From NCBI RefSeq assembly GCF_029633865.1, contig NC_079224.1, positions 19,185,126 to 19,249,125 on the forward strand: a stretch of 64,000 nucleotides of DNA. The letters run 5' to 3'. Positions 45,801 through 61,558 of the stretch are shown here, piece after piece; positions within the stretch are counted from its first letter, which is position 1; every line of letters starts with the position of its first letter. Below the pieces are notes generated by a model. The model made no database searches and was not told the DNA's origin. It saw only the letters and a program-made list of their open reading frames with translations. The position numbers and the translations under genes are program-made. Source of the stretch: Lampris incognitus (lineage: Eukaryota; Chordata; Actinopteri; Lampriformes; Lampridae).

Positions 45801-47470
45801 TATAGCAACCTCTACCCAACCAGCCATCTACCCAGCCCACCATAAAAGTGGACAACAAAATTATTGAAAACGTTGATCACTTCCCCTACCTTGGCAGCCT
45901 TCTCTCCTCAAAAGCTGACACCAACTCCAAGATCAACCGAGTTGTGCCAGTGGCACTTATGTCAGACTCAGGAAAAGAGTCTTTGAAGACCAAGGCCTAA
46001 AGGCCCAAACAAAACTCCTTGTCTACAAAGCTGTTGTTCTCCCCCACCCTGCTGTATGGAGCAGAGTCATTGGCCATCTACAGCAGGCACCTGAGAGCCC
46101 TGGAACAATACCACCAAAGATCCTGAGGATCAGCTGGAAGTACAGACGCACCAAGATCAGCATTCTGGAAGGATCAGAATCAGAATCATGTTATTGGCCA
46201 TGTAAGTTTGCACATACATGGAACTGGACTCCCGTTTCATGGCTCTCTTGGTGTACTTAACATAGAATAACAACACTACAACACAACAATCTTCAGATAT
46301 AGACACAGGGATTGATTTATACAGACAAAATAAGAGGTGATAAAGTGCAGTGGTGCAGAGAATATACCAGAGGTGCTGAAATAGATGTGTAACCGGTTAT
46401 TTTCTTGCCCGATGCGGGATTCGATACGGGGTACACTGTACCACAAGGCGACATCACTAACCGCTCGGCCAAAGACTCAGACCCATTAGCTAGGGGCTAG
46501 CGTGTCTTATTTGTAGTTTACAAATGTTAGCAGGTTACTTACATACATACCTGAGGTAAATGGACATGACAGGGCGTACCCGTATATGTACAATGTACAT
46601 TACAGTATATAAAAATGGTTTGAATGACAGTCCGCGAAAAGAAACTTTTTTATATCTGGTTGTTTGGTGGTACAGTCCTCTGTAGCGCCTACCAGAGGGG
46701 AGGAGTCGGAACAGGTTATGAACAGGGTGAGATGAGTCAGCAGTGATGTTGCCTGCCCGTTTCTTGACTCTGGAGGTGTGTAAGTCCTGAATCGAAGGCA
46801 GTTTGGCATCAATGATTTTCTCTGCAGATTTAACTCTCCGTTGTAGTCTGTCCCTCAATCCCTGTCCTGTTTGGTGAAGAAGCCAACATGCCCAGCATCT
46901 GATCACCACCACAATAATGCAGCGCCAACTCCGATGGACAGGCCACGTCATCTGCATGTCCAACACACACGTCTCCCCAAACAGATCCTGTACTCCCAGC
47001 TGGAGGAAGGTCAGCGAGCTCCCGGCGGGCAAAAGAAATGTCTCAAGACCAGTCTGAAGAAATGTAACACCACATCGAGCAACTTGGAACACATTGCACT
47101 GGACTGGCGCTCCTGGAAGAAATCCGTGCAGGAAGGAGCTGCACGAAACGAAATGGAACTCCACTGTGCCGCAGAGAAAAAGCGACAGCACCGCAAGGAG
47201 AGAAAAGGGCTCAACCACCACCACTTTCCCCTGTCCACACTGCACCAAAGTATGTGGATCGCGGATTTACCGCTACAGCCATCCGAAGACCCACAAGCAG
47301 ACAACCCAACGGAGAGGACGATGATTCTGACATGTAGCTATATAAAATAGCCTGTTAAAATTGTTATTCCAGAAGCTTTGAACTCTGCAACATTGCACTA
47401 TTATTAAGGTGCAGTTTACAGTATTGGAGATGAACGCAATCTATAGGCATTTAGAGGCTGAAAATCTTAA

Positions 47471-47510
<40 letters not shown>

Positions 47511-50500
47511 AAAAATAAAGATTTGTTGGGGCTTTGGCCGCAGAGAAACGTGTTTAAACATTTTGGACAATAGGTGGCAGTCGTGAAACAGAAAGCTGGA
47601 ATTTAAGAAAACGAAGACGAGGAAAAAGAAGAAGAAGAAGAAGAAACTAAAAAAAGTGGCTTGATTTAAATCCTCTGTATCAAGCTAGACAACTCTTGTA
47701 TTGGATAGTTAATTAAAAAATAAATAAAGAATATATTCCACGTTCCCCATTCATCTTCATTAGTTCCTCCTCAGAGGAATAAAATGGGTATGTATTTCGC
47801 GAGGGACACGTCTATTTCAGGTGACGTTTAATCGTGTTAGCTTGCATGCTAACTTTCTTGCTAGGATCAACAAAGAGTTACCGTTAAGGGATGAACTCAT
47901 ATATTCCTCTGTTAGTCATTGTCGCTATATTTTTTTGCTTTACTTCAGAAATAATGCTTATTGGCGATGGAAGATTGTAATGTATTTAGCGTTAATTAAC
48001 TTTCATTTTACTGGTTATGGGCTTAATTGATTGTGTATTCGCTTTACAAACACAGCAAAATGACAGGTGAATAATTTGCGGGTTTCCCCCCCCCCCTGTA
48101 TAAACAATAACTTTATGACAACCAGTCGAAAAAGAGTCGTGGGGAAAGATGCATCCATCAGCGCCTCTCATTTAAAACTAAGAAAAGAATACACACCGTC
48201 TGTGCCATAATGCCATGTGATGCCACACTTGTACTTTAGAATAATGTGATAATCTCTCGCCTCCAGAGTGTCCCTTTTCCATGTCCACTGTGAGGTTCCT
48301 AGTTCCCCCACTGCGGTTGATGTCAGCTGTGATGTGGGAAGTAGTTCATCTACAGAACACAAATCATTATGGAAAAGTTGAAGAGTTTGTTTCCATGGTA
48401 ACTGAAGCCATCCCTGAGATCTTGACAGATAGACAGATGAGACTCCTCACCCTAGGATTAAGAGCAAAGGTAAGGCCTGAATGTTCATTCCGAACTGGAG
48501 AGGGTCACCTTGCTACTTTGATAGTAATTGGCTACATCATTATGATCAAATCTTTTAGATAATTTTGTTAAGCCCAAAACAGGTCCTGATACTTACAGCA
48601 ATTCTTTTTGATAATGCACATCAAAGCTGCATTAGGTAGTATTTTCTATATTAATGGGGAATCAAATGACTCCCTGTGAAATGAAAGGATTGCTTGTACT
48701 GCCGATCACATTGAGAATTAACACCAGGGACAGGGTCAGGTTTTGCCTTCACATTGCAGCTCATTGTTTACATTATCTAGCCCGAAGATGAGAGGTGCCT
48801 GATAGCACTTCTCCCTGTAGCTACAAAACCGTGACTAAACTGCTTGCTCAACTTGACCAAAGATGAAAACACTCTGCAAGCGTCATCCTAGACCGCATTC
48901 TCAGCCAGTTGTGTGAGTGGTTTAGCCATGGTTTTATGGGGGGGGGGGGGGGATTCTGAAACTGTCTTCAAGTCAAATAAAAACAGTAAACAAAGCAAGT
49001 GGTGGCATGACTTTTAATGGTGGTATAATATCACAATTGCAAGCTGGTAACTTAACATAGAAAAGGTTGGGCTTTGGTGGAACTGAGTAGCTGATTCCAT
49101 AGGTGGAGGAATTTGTTGAAACCAATTTGATTATCAGTTTTGGTTTATTATTGGTTTTGATAAATCAATAGGGTTGATATTATATTAAAACATTCAGGCT
49201 GAAATTTCAGTAGGAACATTTAATTTTGCTTGAAGCGGTATCAGAAAGTCAGGTGAAGTGGATGGACAGAAGAGAGGAATTAAAGCAGTATGTTAAGCAT
49301 TTGGACTTCACCTGATTACCCACAGGTTGTGTCCTTGTGGTTAATGCCTGTAGCTCCACAGAATCTTCTTTCTTCTTTCAGTTAAGCCCTTAGCCTGGTG
49401 AATAGGGTTTCTCTTTTTCATAAAACGGCTACGGATCCATTTCTTTTCCAGATGACTTTGCAGCTGTTACACTCTGAAAACACTGAGGATCTCAATAATA
49501 TTAAAACAAACCTAGACTGTCTTCAACTCTCCTGCTCAAAACAGGTGTGTGACCCTCCTCTTGTGGAAAACAAATCTGAACATAATTTCCAGACATGATG
49601 CAAGATAATTTAATTTGTATATTTTACTTTACAGGAAGACGAAGGAGATGAAGCTCTTGAGGCTAACTTTGTGAGGCTCGTTCAAAGACTTCTGGAAGAT
49701 CCAGATGGTAGACAACATTTCCTGAAGGTATTGATGGGTTCAAGTCTAATATCCCTTTCCCACCAAACTAAAATCATCGGTGTTAACTGGGACTGGCTTT
49801 GGTGTGAAAGGGTCTGATGCCGAAAATCTTTAAATTAGTCATGGGTACGTTGGTAGCTATCTTCCTAGGCATTGGCATAGGAATTATTTCTGTACTGTTT
49901 GAAAGAGTCTCACAGAATACCAGCATTCGCACATTCAACGTGTTGTTTGACACATTAGTTTAACACACAATCAATGAAGATGAATATCTATTTCGGACAG
50001 GTAAATGCAAAGACGCATTCTATAAGCCAAATATCCCTTCCTATTCTGTACCATAAAGCTGATGCAGTAACAGCAAGAAAAAGCAATTGCATTTATATAA
50101 TGAAAGTATATGAAAAAAATAGCAACACGTTGCGATAAACTTGTCCACTTGCAATTTTTTCAAGCTCAGTATAAACAAACTGATATATGGAGGACAGAAT
50201 CTAACAACTAAAATGAAGGAGTTTGCCATTTGTGTGTGAAAGAGACTTTCCAGAAAAAAATGTAATCAACTTGGTGGTGTGGAAGGGAGTTTTCTCCACA
50301 TCCCAGGATTTGAAACCAAAGAAAATACAAAGATTTGGGTGTGAATGGGCCTAAACTGTTCTTTTTGACACAGTGAAGACCATTTTATTGCCAGAATATG
50401 CAGTACATACAGTTAAGGTCAAAATTATTAGCCCCCTTTATGAAATCGAACAAAACCCTTAACTTTTCCATGGAAATGACCATAACCGTAAGTGTTTATA

Positions 50501-50932
50501 GTTTAATTGCTTCCAAAAGAACAAAGACAAAATCTCCACTAAGCTTGATTAAGATATTCTACTGATACGCTGAATTGAAACAAGAAAAAACAAAAATGGC
50601 AAGGCCAAAATTATTGGCCCTCTGACAATTAATAGCCAATAGTGTAACCTTTCTGACTCATAACTGACAACCTCTTATGGTAGTTCCTAACTAGGTTGGC
50701 ACATGTCTCTTGAGGGATCTTAGCCCATTCTTCCATGGCAAATTGTTCCAGCTCATCCAAATTGTGTGGTTTTTGAGAATGGACATTAACCTTGAGCTCC
50801 CGCCACATATTCTCAATAGGATTGAGATCTGGGCTCAGAGGGCCACTCCAGGACCTTGATTTTGGTGTCCTTCAAAAAGTTTTGGACCAACTTGAATGAA
50901 TGCTTCAGGTCATTCTCTTGCTAGAAGACTCA

Positions 50933-51271
<339 letters not shown>

Positions 51272-54200
51272 CTATGTGAGCAATGAAGGTTTTCTTGGGA
51301 CGATGACCTCGAAGCCCACCACGATGAAGAGTCCTCACAACAGTCTTCCTTGAAACATCAAGTCCAGAAGAGGCCAGTTCAGCAGCAATCATCTTGGCAG
51401 AGGTCCGGGGATTGTTGTTGACATCTCTGACTATTTTCCTCTCCAAAGTTTTTGAAATCTTGCACTTTTGACCACGCCCAGGTTTGTTTCTAACAGAATT
51501 TGTCTCCTTGTGCTTTGCAATGATGCAACATACAGCTGTTCTAGACACTGTGAAACGCTTGGAAATGGCAGTATAGCCTTCCCCCTTAAGATGAGCATAC
51601 AATATCTTCTTTATGAGTTCCAGGCTGATTTCTTTACTTTTTGGCATGATGAAATTTCTTACCAAGAATTTAAGAGTAGTCCCTCTCAATCAAGTGTCCA
51701 AGTGCCACTAGCCCTGTTTATTGGAGTACCTCAAGTAAAGTTCAATGCTGATTGATTGCTCAGGTGTGGTTTGAAAGCTGATTGATTGCTCAGGTGTGTT
51801 TTGAAAGCAAAAAAATCACATGGGGGCTAATAATTTTGACCACCTCAATTTTCACTACATTTGGTATAAAGCAAACCTGAAGATTTATTTTACATTCCAA
51901 AATGTACCAAATAGGGACCTTAACATTGATAAATGTTTTACTATGTAAAGTTTTATGAATGATGCAAACATTGGGCAGAATTTTAGAGAAATGTTCCATA
52001 GTTCCTTGGGCAGTAATAATTTTGACCTTAACTCTACTTTATATTAATACTGTAAGTTGAACTATATCGTCTGACAGAATGTGTTTCCTGTGGAGTACGG
52101 CCCTGAATTTGATACAGCGTTGGAGACTCTAATCTGTCATTTCTTCGTGAGACTGGAACAGCTTCTACCAGTACCAGACTTCAAACAGGTACAGATACTA
52201 GAACCAGTGATGGAGGAATCACAATTATCAATGCATTTTGTGATATCAGTAGAGTGTTGTATAATCCCACTTTGGTCAAATGTCTTTTTCTTGCTAGATT
52301 GCATTGTGGATCAATGATGCATCTTCATGCCGAGAAGAGTATATGTGGTGTGTATCCAAAGTGGATGATCTCAAGAGATTCCTTAAAAGCAAGATGTGCA
52401 TTGGACATTTTGCTGGGATAGAAACAAGTGGTAAGTTTGTCTGGGGTCGGGGCGCCCCGGTGGCTCACCTGGTAGAGTGCGTGCCACATAAGGCTGAGTC
52501 CTTACCGCAGTGGCCTGGCTTCGAATCCGGCTCGGCCCCTTGGCTGCATGTTATCCCCTCTGTCTTCCCTGCCTTTCCTGTCTCTGTCAACTATCACTGT
52601 CTAATAAAGGCGAAAAATGCCAAAAAAATCTTTAAAAAAAAAAAGTTTGTCTGGGGTCTAAGCATCCCAGTTTAGATGTTTGAATATATCACTACCACCA
52701 ATCACAATCATAAATCAATTTGGTAATTTACTGCCTTATATGCACAACTGACCATACTCTAAATACATAAACTGTTTCCACCTTATTTTTCCTGAAAAAC
52801 AGCCCCCTGTCCATCGGAGCAGCGGCTCTTGACATCCTTATCTTTCCCTCCCACACTGGGATTGATCAACGCATCCTACCAGACTGGTGTTGATAGTAAA
52901 CTAGAAACCTGTCCCGACTATGAGACTACAACAGGTAGCCCACAAAGGTCTGAAAACCAAAGAGATTGTGAAGGGATTTCTTCTCTGGCGGAGGGAAGCA
53001 CAAACATACAGGAAACACAGATTGTAAATGACAGTGTTGCTGGACAAATGGTGGAAGATCAACACAACGATAGTGTCATAGATCTTCCTGCTCTAGAATG
53101 TGATGACCACATCTCAGCCAGCTCTCAACTCTCTTCCACCTTGTCGGAATGTCCCATGACTACTACATCAGTAATATCTGCTCCTCGGAGGCGAGTTGCA
53201 CACAAATGTGCACAGTGCGGGAGATGCTTTATTTATCGATATGAGCTGCTGGAGCACCAAAGGCTACACACAGGTGAGAATCCTTACAAGTGTTCTCAGT
53301 GCGGGAAGGCCTTCAGAAGGACCTCAGACTTGTCCACGCACAGGCGGACGCATTGCACAAAAGCAGCTTATGTTTGCATCAAATGCGGGAATGGCTTTGA
53401 GTCCATTCAAGACAAGTTTAAACACCAGTGCACTCTAGAGGTCCCAAAGTTTGATTGTACTCAGTGTGGGAAAAGCTTCAAGAAAATGTATGTGCTTGAA
53501 AAGCACCAGCTTACCCACACCCAGAGCCGCATTTTCAAGTGCAGACAGTGTGGGGAAGCATACCCCAGCATGAGTGAGCTGAGAGCCCACCAGAAGGTTC
53601 ATCCACCCGAACAGTCTAATCAGTGTGTGCAGTGCGGGAAATTCTTCAGCTCTGTCGCCTGTTTGACAGCTCATGAAATACGTCATAACCAGCAGAGAAC
53701 ACAGATTTGCCTGCGCTGTGGCAAAGGGTTTAAGAATAAGTATGACCTGAATTTGCACATGCGCAGTCACACAGGCGAGAGGCCATTTCAGTGCACATAC
53801 TGTGGAAAACGTTTCTCTGTGTCGGGAAACCTGAACATACACATAAGGACTCATACAGGGGAGAAGCCGTATCTGTGCTCAGACTGCGGAAAGGCTTTTG
53901 TTTCAGCTGGGGAGCTGCAAATTCACAGACGCACTCATACAGGGGAAAAACCGTACAAGTGCACTGTATGTGGGAAGGGATTCACCATGGCGAGCAAAGT
54001 AACACTTCACATGCGTGTTCACACTGGTGAGCGTCCATACGTGTGCACTGAATGTGGGAAAGGCTTTTCACGTGGCAGTGAATTGAAAAAACATGCTCTC
54101 AACCACTCAGGAGTCAGACCCTTTGCTTGTGAATTTTGTGTGAAGACTTACACATGCCTCAATCACCTGAAAAGACACCTGAAAACTCACTCTGTTGCCA

Positions 54201-56892
54201 AAGATTCCTCAGTTTGATTCTGTTGACTTTGATGCCCTCCAAGTCAGTCTTTGATGAGTCATGATGTTTGCAGATGATGCAGAGAAAATTTATGCATTTT
54301 CATGGAATGTTGTCAAATCAGTGTTGCATTTCTGCCATTGTACTGTCTTAATTGTGACGTATTCACTAATAGGTTCAGTATTTTTCAGGCTTACAGTTCA
54401 AAGATCAGATTGTTCAGTGTTACATTTTCATGCTTTTTTGATGGTATGGCTTCTGTAATTTCTGAATGTTAACATAAGTGTAATTTTGTTTAGATTTTTC
54501 TGAAGCCTAATTTTCAGTGTGTCTTCCAAAAAGTGATTGTTACTTCAGCAGCACATATTTTGTGGGTCATTAACTGTTTGAAACCACTCAAATATAGATT
54601 ACTTTGTTATTGTCATTTTGTAAAGTGTAAATATCTTCTAAATGCTCAATAAATCCTATAGGATCACTTCAACGTTTAAAATATTAAGAATATAATCATT
54701 TGTTGTTCACAGTAGCAGCATTTTGCAGTTCACAAACGTAACACGCTGCAGTTATGCATTATAGGGGGCAAATATTAGCGGTGTGATTTATCCAAAATGT
54801 TGAACACCAAATAAAAATGTATATACACAAATGAATTAAATGAACTGTCGGATAAGGAAACCTATTTAGGTCAAATAAAAATATTATACATAGCCAATTG
54901 TATAGAGAGGACCTAGAGGCATGGAAAATGACTCTTACTTTGAAATATGGTTATTCAACCGGAAGTAGTTAGTATATATTTTGAGTTCTTTTAATATTTT
55001 GTATCCGATTCATTTCAATAATTTCCATGTTTTTTTAATCGAGATCTTATGGAATAATAGAAAACTCATATGAGGGATTTTTCCTAAGCTCTGATCTAAA
55101 ATGTTTCACTGTTAGTTTCTTGTTGGCTGAAGGGGCGGCGTATCCGATTTTTGGCATTACAAATGTCACGAAGTCAATAGTTCCGGGCGGCTGCCCTGTG
55201 AAACAAAACAAACATACACTGGTAGACCCTCGCGTTGGCGCCAGAAACGCTACCCCATTGATGAATAACTTGTTTCAGGAAGAAGTTGGCGCCTACAGCG
55301 CTATCTCTCGATAGCTTACAAGCTAACTATGATATCGAAACAGCTGTTAATTCCTGTTATCGTTTCTTTGTAAGATTACAAACTAAAATCCAAAATGAAC
55401 GACATGGGTATGTATTTGCTTATACATTTTAACAACAATATGCATTTTGGTTTATCTATCCAGTTTGCCACCCGGCTAAAGCTAGCAATTTGCAGAGGCT
55501 AGAGAGGCCTTGACTAATCCCTGGAACGAGAATTGTTTTGCCTGATAAAATTGTGTCAGACGGCTTCATCAGGCTGGACGAGGCCCTGTAGCTAGCCTCG
55601 TAACGTTGGATAGCGCATTACTTAGGGAACAAGTCGCAGCTACTGAAGCTAAATAAACAGATTATTTTTGTAGAACAATTAAGATAATAAAGGCCGGCTT
55701 GTTTCACGCAACATAAATTTAGTTGCTATGCAAGCAAACTCTTGGTTAGCTCCTAGCGATTCACAATCGCCAGATTCGTTTGCATGTTCTTGCTAAGTTC
55801 TGGGTAGTGTAACGTTAGCCAGTTGCCATCTAAGCAGTTGGGGCTGTGCCGTCCCGTCTACTCTGCGATGAGTGCGCTTGTTTTTGCATCTGGCCAGTAC
55901 TCTTTAAACTTAACATGGAGCTACAATTATGGGTTTAAAGTGAGCGTATGTGCTTATCATTTATGTGGTTATAGAGAATTACATGCACAATGGAATCTAT
56001 GAATGTCACAGAACTTTGTTTATTTTCATAAGTTTAAATTCCATGGTATCGCCACAAGTGTTAGTGTATTCAGATACTTGAGCAAAGTGAACCTAAAACG
56101 TACCTGCTCAATGGATGATCATTAAGCATTGAAGTGGTGATAGTGATAGCAGGGCTAGCACTTATGAGTTCCCGTGGGGGAGGGACAGACAATGTATTGA
56201 CAACATGGAAAGTTCAATTCACATTTCTTTTTGGAGTTTACTGTCCTAAAACCCATAACCAGAAAGTTTAACAGAAACAGGTTCACAAATTTCCATGTGG
56301 TCTGTTGTAAGTGGGGATGGGCGGATCGCTACCAAAGTATCGATAGATACTGCTACTTTCTTTATGAGTGGTTTATATATATATATATATATATATTTTT
56401 AATTTTTGTTTTGGATAGGGACTGCTTTATCTTTCCGCCTTTTTGCTCTGCTCCCCATAGATTTTCGAAAGGCAGTGGCACGGCACCGCACACCTTAGGC
56501 GTAACCACGCATCCTTTGGGGGGATCATGTCCCCCTCCAATACTGAGAAAGTACTAATCTGTCCCCCCAATATACAGTAGAACATATGTTAAATATCTCC
56601 TCCTTTTATGAACCCTGTCAACGGATCTGTCTCCTGTTATTTCCAGTTTCCATTTGTTAAGGAAAACACAAGTATGTGACAACTTCTCTCCCCTAATTGT
56701 ACACTTGGTTGCGCCCAGTGACAGCTGGTGGTGATTTTGGGTGGGTGGGCTAATAAATGCATTATACCTATTAATAGTTCACGCTGCAGCAACAGCAGCA
56801 TCACACCTGAGACACCAAGTTACAGCAACGACACCATATACACCTTGTCCACAACAACACTATAGAGAAGTACCCATATGAATTGCTTGATG

Positions 56893-56995
<103 letters not shown>

Positions 56996-59900
56996 TTCTT
57001 TGAAACCAAGTAACACAAACTTTTGATTTTGTCCTTTTGTGTTATTTGGATATCGTTTGGACAATGTGTCCCCAGTCTCTTCACTTCCAATTTTTCCTCC
57101 AAAGACATCAAAGAAAATGGATGATAAAGTAAATAATCTACCTCGTTCATGCTAATGCCCGCATTCACCTTCCCCTCCCCACTCTCGCACATGTAGCACC
57201 TCACTGTACGTACCATTACTCTGTACTTCTGCTGTCATTGGTCGAAAATCAGCAGCCTAAGGACTGTATGAATTTAGCTCAAATGATCAGCAAATCAAGG
57301 GGGCGTGGCACAATGCCTGTCACTGAGTTACTACAAAGATGAATGGAAGCTGATGCTAGTGTTTGGGTTGTAAAAAATAAGCCCATATAGATATATCCTC
57401 TGTTTTTCTGAGAAAGATAGATTGTTTTGTTACTCACACGACCAAGGCTGGTGGAATTTGTTTTCGGTATATGTTAAACTCTGCAGCACAATACATCCAT
57501 GCACAAGAGCAGACACACCACATATAATCACGAACAATACAGTTAATAACAGAAACAAACATATTACGCACATTAATTAGGGGAATGGTAGAATGCATGC
57601 CAGTGGTGTGTGAGGAGGGGACTACTATAGGGAGGAATTCAGAGTCCTGATAGCTAGGGGAACAAAACTGTTTGTGAAGCTTTAGTCTTAGTGGACAGTG
57701 ACCTGTAGTGCCTCTGTTGCCTCCCTGAGGGAAGAAGCTGGAAGAGGTGATGAGCAGGATGTGAGGGATCAGAGATGATCTTCTTTGTTTGCTTTACAGT
57801 CCAGTGAGTATGTAGAGACTCAACTGAGGGGAGTGGGTTACCTATGATTTTGGATGCCTTGTTGACGATCCGCTGCAGTTTTTTCCATGTTCAACTCTCC
57901 GTGCTGCCATACCATCCTGTAATAGAAGATGTTATGATAGACTTTATAATGGCTGAGTAAAACAGAACAAGAAGTTGATGTTTGATCCGGTATTTTTTAA
58001 GCCGCCTAAGAAAGTAAAGTCGTTGTTGAGCTTTTGCAGTGATGTGTTCGGTGTTAATTTTCCACTTCAAGTTATTGCTGATGTATGTTCCAAGGAATTT
58101 AAAAGAGTCAGCGGTGGTGATGGGGTCTCTGTTCATTTGTATGGGTGTTTTAGGATTTGGCATACATCGGAAGTCAATATTGAGTTCTTAGGTTTTGGCT
58201 GTATTAAGCAGAAGGTCGTTGTTTGTGCACCGAGTGACAGCTTGTTCTACTGCATTGCGGTACTGGGTTTCATCATTGCTGGAGATGAGGCCTACGATGG
58301 TTGTATCGTCTGCATATTTTATTATTTTCACAGAGCTGTCCGTGGATGTAAAGTGGGTGGTGTAGCCAGCGGAGAGAACACAGCCCTGAGGAGCACCTGT
58401 ACTTAGGATAAGAGGGTGTGAGGTTAGGTTATTAACCTTCACCCTCTGTTCTTGTGACTATTTGGTGCTGTTGTTGCTCTAGGTTCCACCAAAATTTAAA
58501 ACAATCCATTCTAAGAGTTTTCTAACAATAATATTATCATCTTTATTGTAAAAGATAGGGACAGGTTAGCCATGTTAGCCCATTTATACCAGCCGTCCAT
58601 GCATGCATCCATCTAGCGCACACAACTCAGTTGTCTGATTTAGGATGTTGTGGTTGCTATTAGCTAATGTTTGCTAAAAAAAAAAAAAGTTCAGCATCAG
58701 ATCTCCTCACGTTCTAATCCCCCTCATGTCATTCTGTGCTGTGATGGTACTCTAACGGGTTTTTTGGGTCAGTCAGTGGAGGTGAACAAATGAAGGAAGT
58801 AACATAACCTAAGAAGCGGAGAAGTAATTTGTGATATTGGGCTATACAAATAAAATTGACTTGATTTGGCTTGACAAGTCGACACCGGCAGCGGGACATA
58901 TAAGGTTTTCTTCAGACAGTAAGTAGCTAGATACCTAAATATGTAACGTTGGCTTAGCTGATGAGGCAACAGCTAATGTTTCAGTTAACGTAAAACTGTA
59001 CGTTGTACATGGTCCTTTATTCACTTGTTATATAGATAGCTAAACAGCATGTTAACATTAGAGCAAATAAAACCAGTAATACAAGCAGAATATTCATTGT
59101 ATCAAATTGAAATAATCAAAGTCAGTCATTGTTCTGGTAAAATAATGGTATTGGGTCACAATGCAGGCAGCACAGAGGGACAGGGAGAGGTATGCTGAAA
59201 GCAGTGGCCAGACAGGGACATACCCTGGAGATACAGATGATCAGGTGAGAAATTTGAATATGATACTAAATAGCTTGATAACATTAGTTTTAACCTAGAC
59301 CTATATGTCAGGAGTAAATAAAACAAGTAATAAAAACAGAATATTCAAATTAGATTGATCATCAAGGTCGGCCACTGTTCTTGTGGTAAAATTATATTTG
59401 ATCATAGTGCAAGTCTTCAAAACTATGTCCCAAAATTGTGAATTTTCATTGATAGATATCATAAAATTGTGGGAAATTAACTTTTTAAAAAAATTCTGGG
59501 GTAGGGTTCTCATTTGGGTATTCCCGATGTCTACGTATACCATGGTTTCTTCCTTGCTGCACGCATAGAAACAGATGCTGCTTGCCATAGCCTGCCAGTC
59601 AGTAGAGAAGTCTGATCTTTGATAGTTTATTTAATACTAATGTCAAGGCTTTCAGATACATTTTGGTGTCTGCATTTACCTATTTTCACTCTAGAAATCA
59701 CAAATATTTCCTGCTTTTGTGTACACAAGAAGACTTTTTAAAGTATTGGTGTCATTATCAGGACACTAGCCTTAGCATTACTTGGTATCGGATCGAAAAT
59801 AAAATCAGTGGTATCACCCACCCTTAGTTGTAAGTGCTGGTGGCTGATTTTGTAACCTTGATCATTGATTGGGATGGCTCCCACTTGAAGCATGGCTCCA

Positions 59901-61525
59901 AGTCTAAGTGTCAGTAGAGATGTCAGTGTACCCTCCAGGGCCAGGCTGTTTCTAACAGTCTCTAATGTTCTTCCTCTTGTGTCTTTTCCCGCTGCTGATC
60001 TGCTCTTTGAGGGTCACAGGACTTCTTGGTGGGTCTGGTTAGCCACTCACATTGAGATGAGTTATTTTCTTCCCTGCAGCTGTCCCTGACACTTAAGAAA
60101 ATATCCTATTACAGTCAGCTCAAATTTATTTATCAACTACAGGCAAAATTGATTTGTAATTGTGCAGTACCAGTCAAAAGTCTGGACATGCTAGATGATG
60201 AGCTAACTTTTTAATCAAAATGAATATAAAGATCATTTGAGCTGAGCTGTATTTGACAGCCGTGGTCTGTTTCTTAAGAAAACAACAATTACCAGCTAAC
60301 ATTAACTCCTAGGCATGTCCAGATGTTTGACTGGTACCATATGTATTTATTTATTTATTTTCGGGGGGTTTTGTCCCTCCCCAATTGTATCCGGCCAATT
60401 ACCCCACTATTCTGGGCCGTCCCGGTCGCTGCTGCACCCCCTCTGCCGATCCGGGGTGGGCTGCAGACTACCACATGCTTCCTCCGATACATGTGGAGTT
60501 GCCAGCTGCTTCTTTTCACCTGACAGTGAGGAGTTTTGCCAGGGGGACGTAACGCGTAGGAAGATCATGCTATTCCCCCCAGTTCCCCCTCCCCCCTGAA
60601 CAGGTGCCCTGACTGACCAGAAGAGGCACTAGTGCAGCGACCAGGACACATACCCACGTCCGGCTTCCCACCCGCAGACATGGCCAATTGTGTCTGTAGG
60701 GACACCCAACCAAGCCGGAGGTAACACGGGGATTCGAACTGGCGATCCCCGTGTTGGTAGGCAACAGAATAGACTGCTACGCAACCTCGACACCCTTTGT
60801 GAATTAATTTGAGACAATACTATTTCTCCTTTCAGAGTTCAGCGTTCCATTGTCCTCCCTTGGGCTCCTGGTTCCACCACTACGACTAATGTCGGCGGTT
60901 ATGTGGGAGGTGGTGCGCCAGAGGAACATAAAACACTATGGGAAACTGGAAGAGTTTGTGTCCATGGTAACAGATGCTGTTCCAGAACTTATGAGCAAAA
61001 GAGAAGGGCGGCTGCTCTCATTGGGCTTGAGAGCAAGGGTAAGGGGATTCACTTTAATATAATTTGACCTAACAGTGCAGGTATTTTAAATAAATCTTGC
61101 TATGCACCGCTGCATCATTCTGTATTTCCCTTACATTCATTCAACAGTGACCCCCCCTACAGCATGCAAAGTACTGCTTGTGTGAGCGAAAACATTAAAG
61201 ATAATATTATTTTCCCTCACGATATAATGTGTTAGTAATTGCACACTTGAATAGTTCTTTAGTCAGAATCTGCAAAGGTGGATGAAATCTCAGCATTTCT
61301 GTGCAAATATTTGCATTTCCTGATAAATATGCCAACATTGCGCCCTTGCTGGTTGAACTCTGCCATAGGCGTGCAGACCCGAATTCTGACTTGCCGAAGT
61401 GCTTTTTTTTCCACAGACTAAATACACATGCATAAACAAGCATGAATATTACTGCACCCATTGATCAGATAGACAGTCTGACCCCAATCAACCCCTTCCC
61501 CTTTCCTGACCTGCTAGTAGCACAA

Positions 61526-61558
<33 letters not shown>
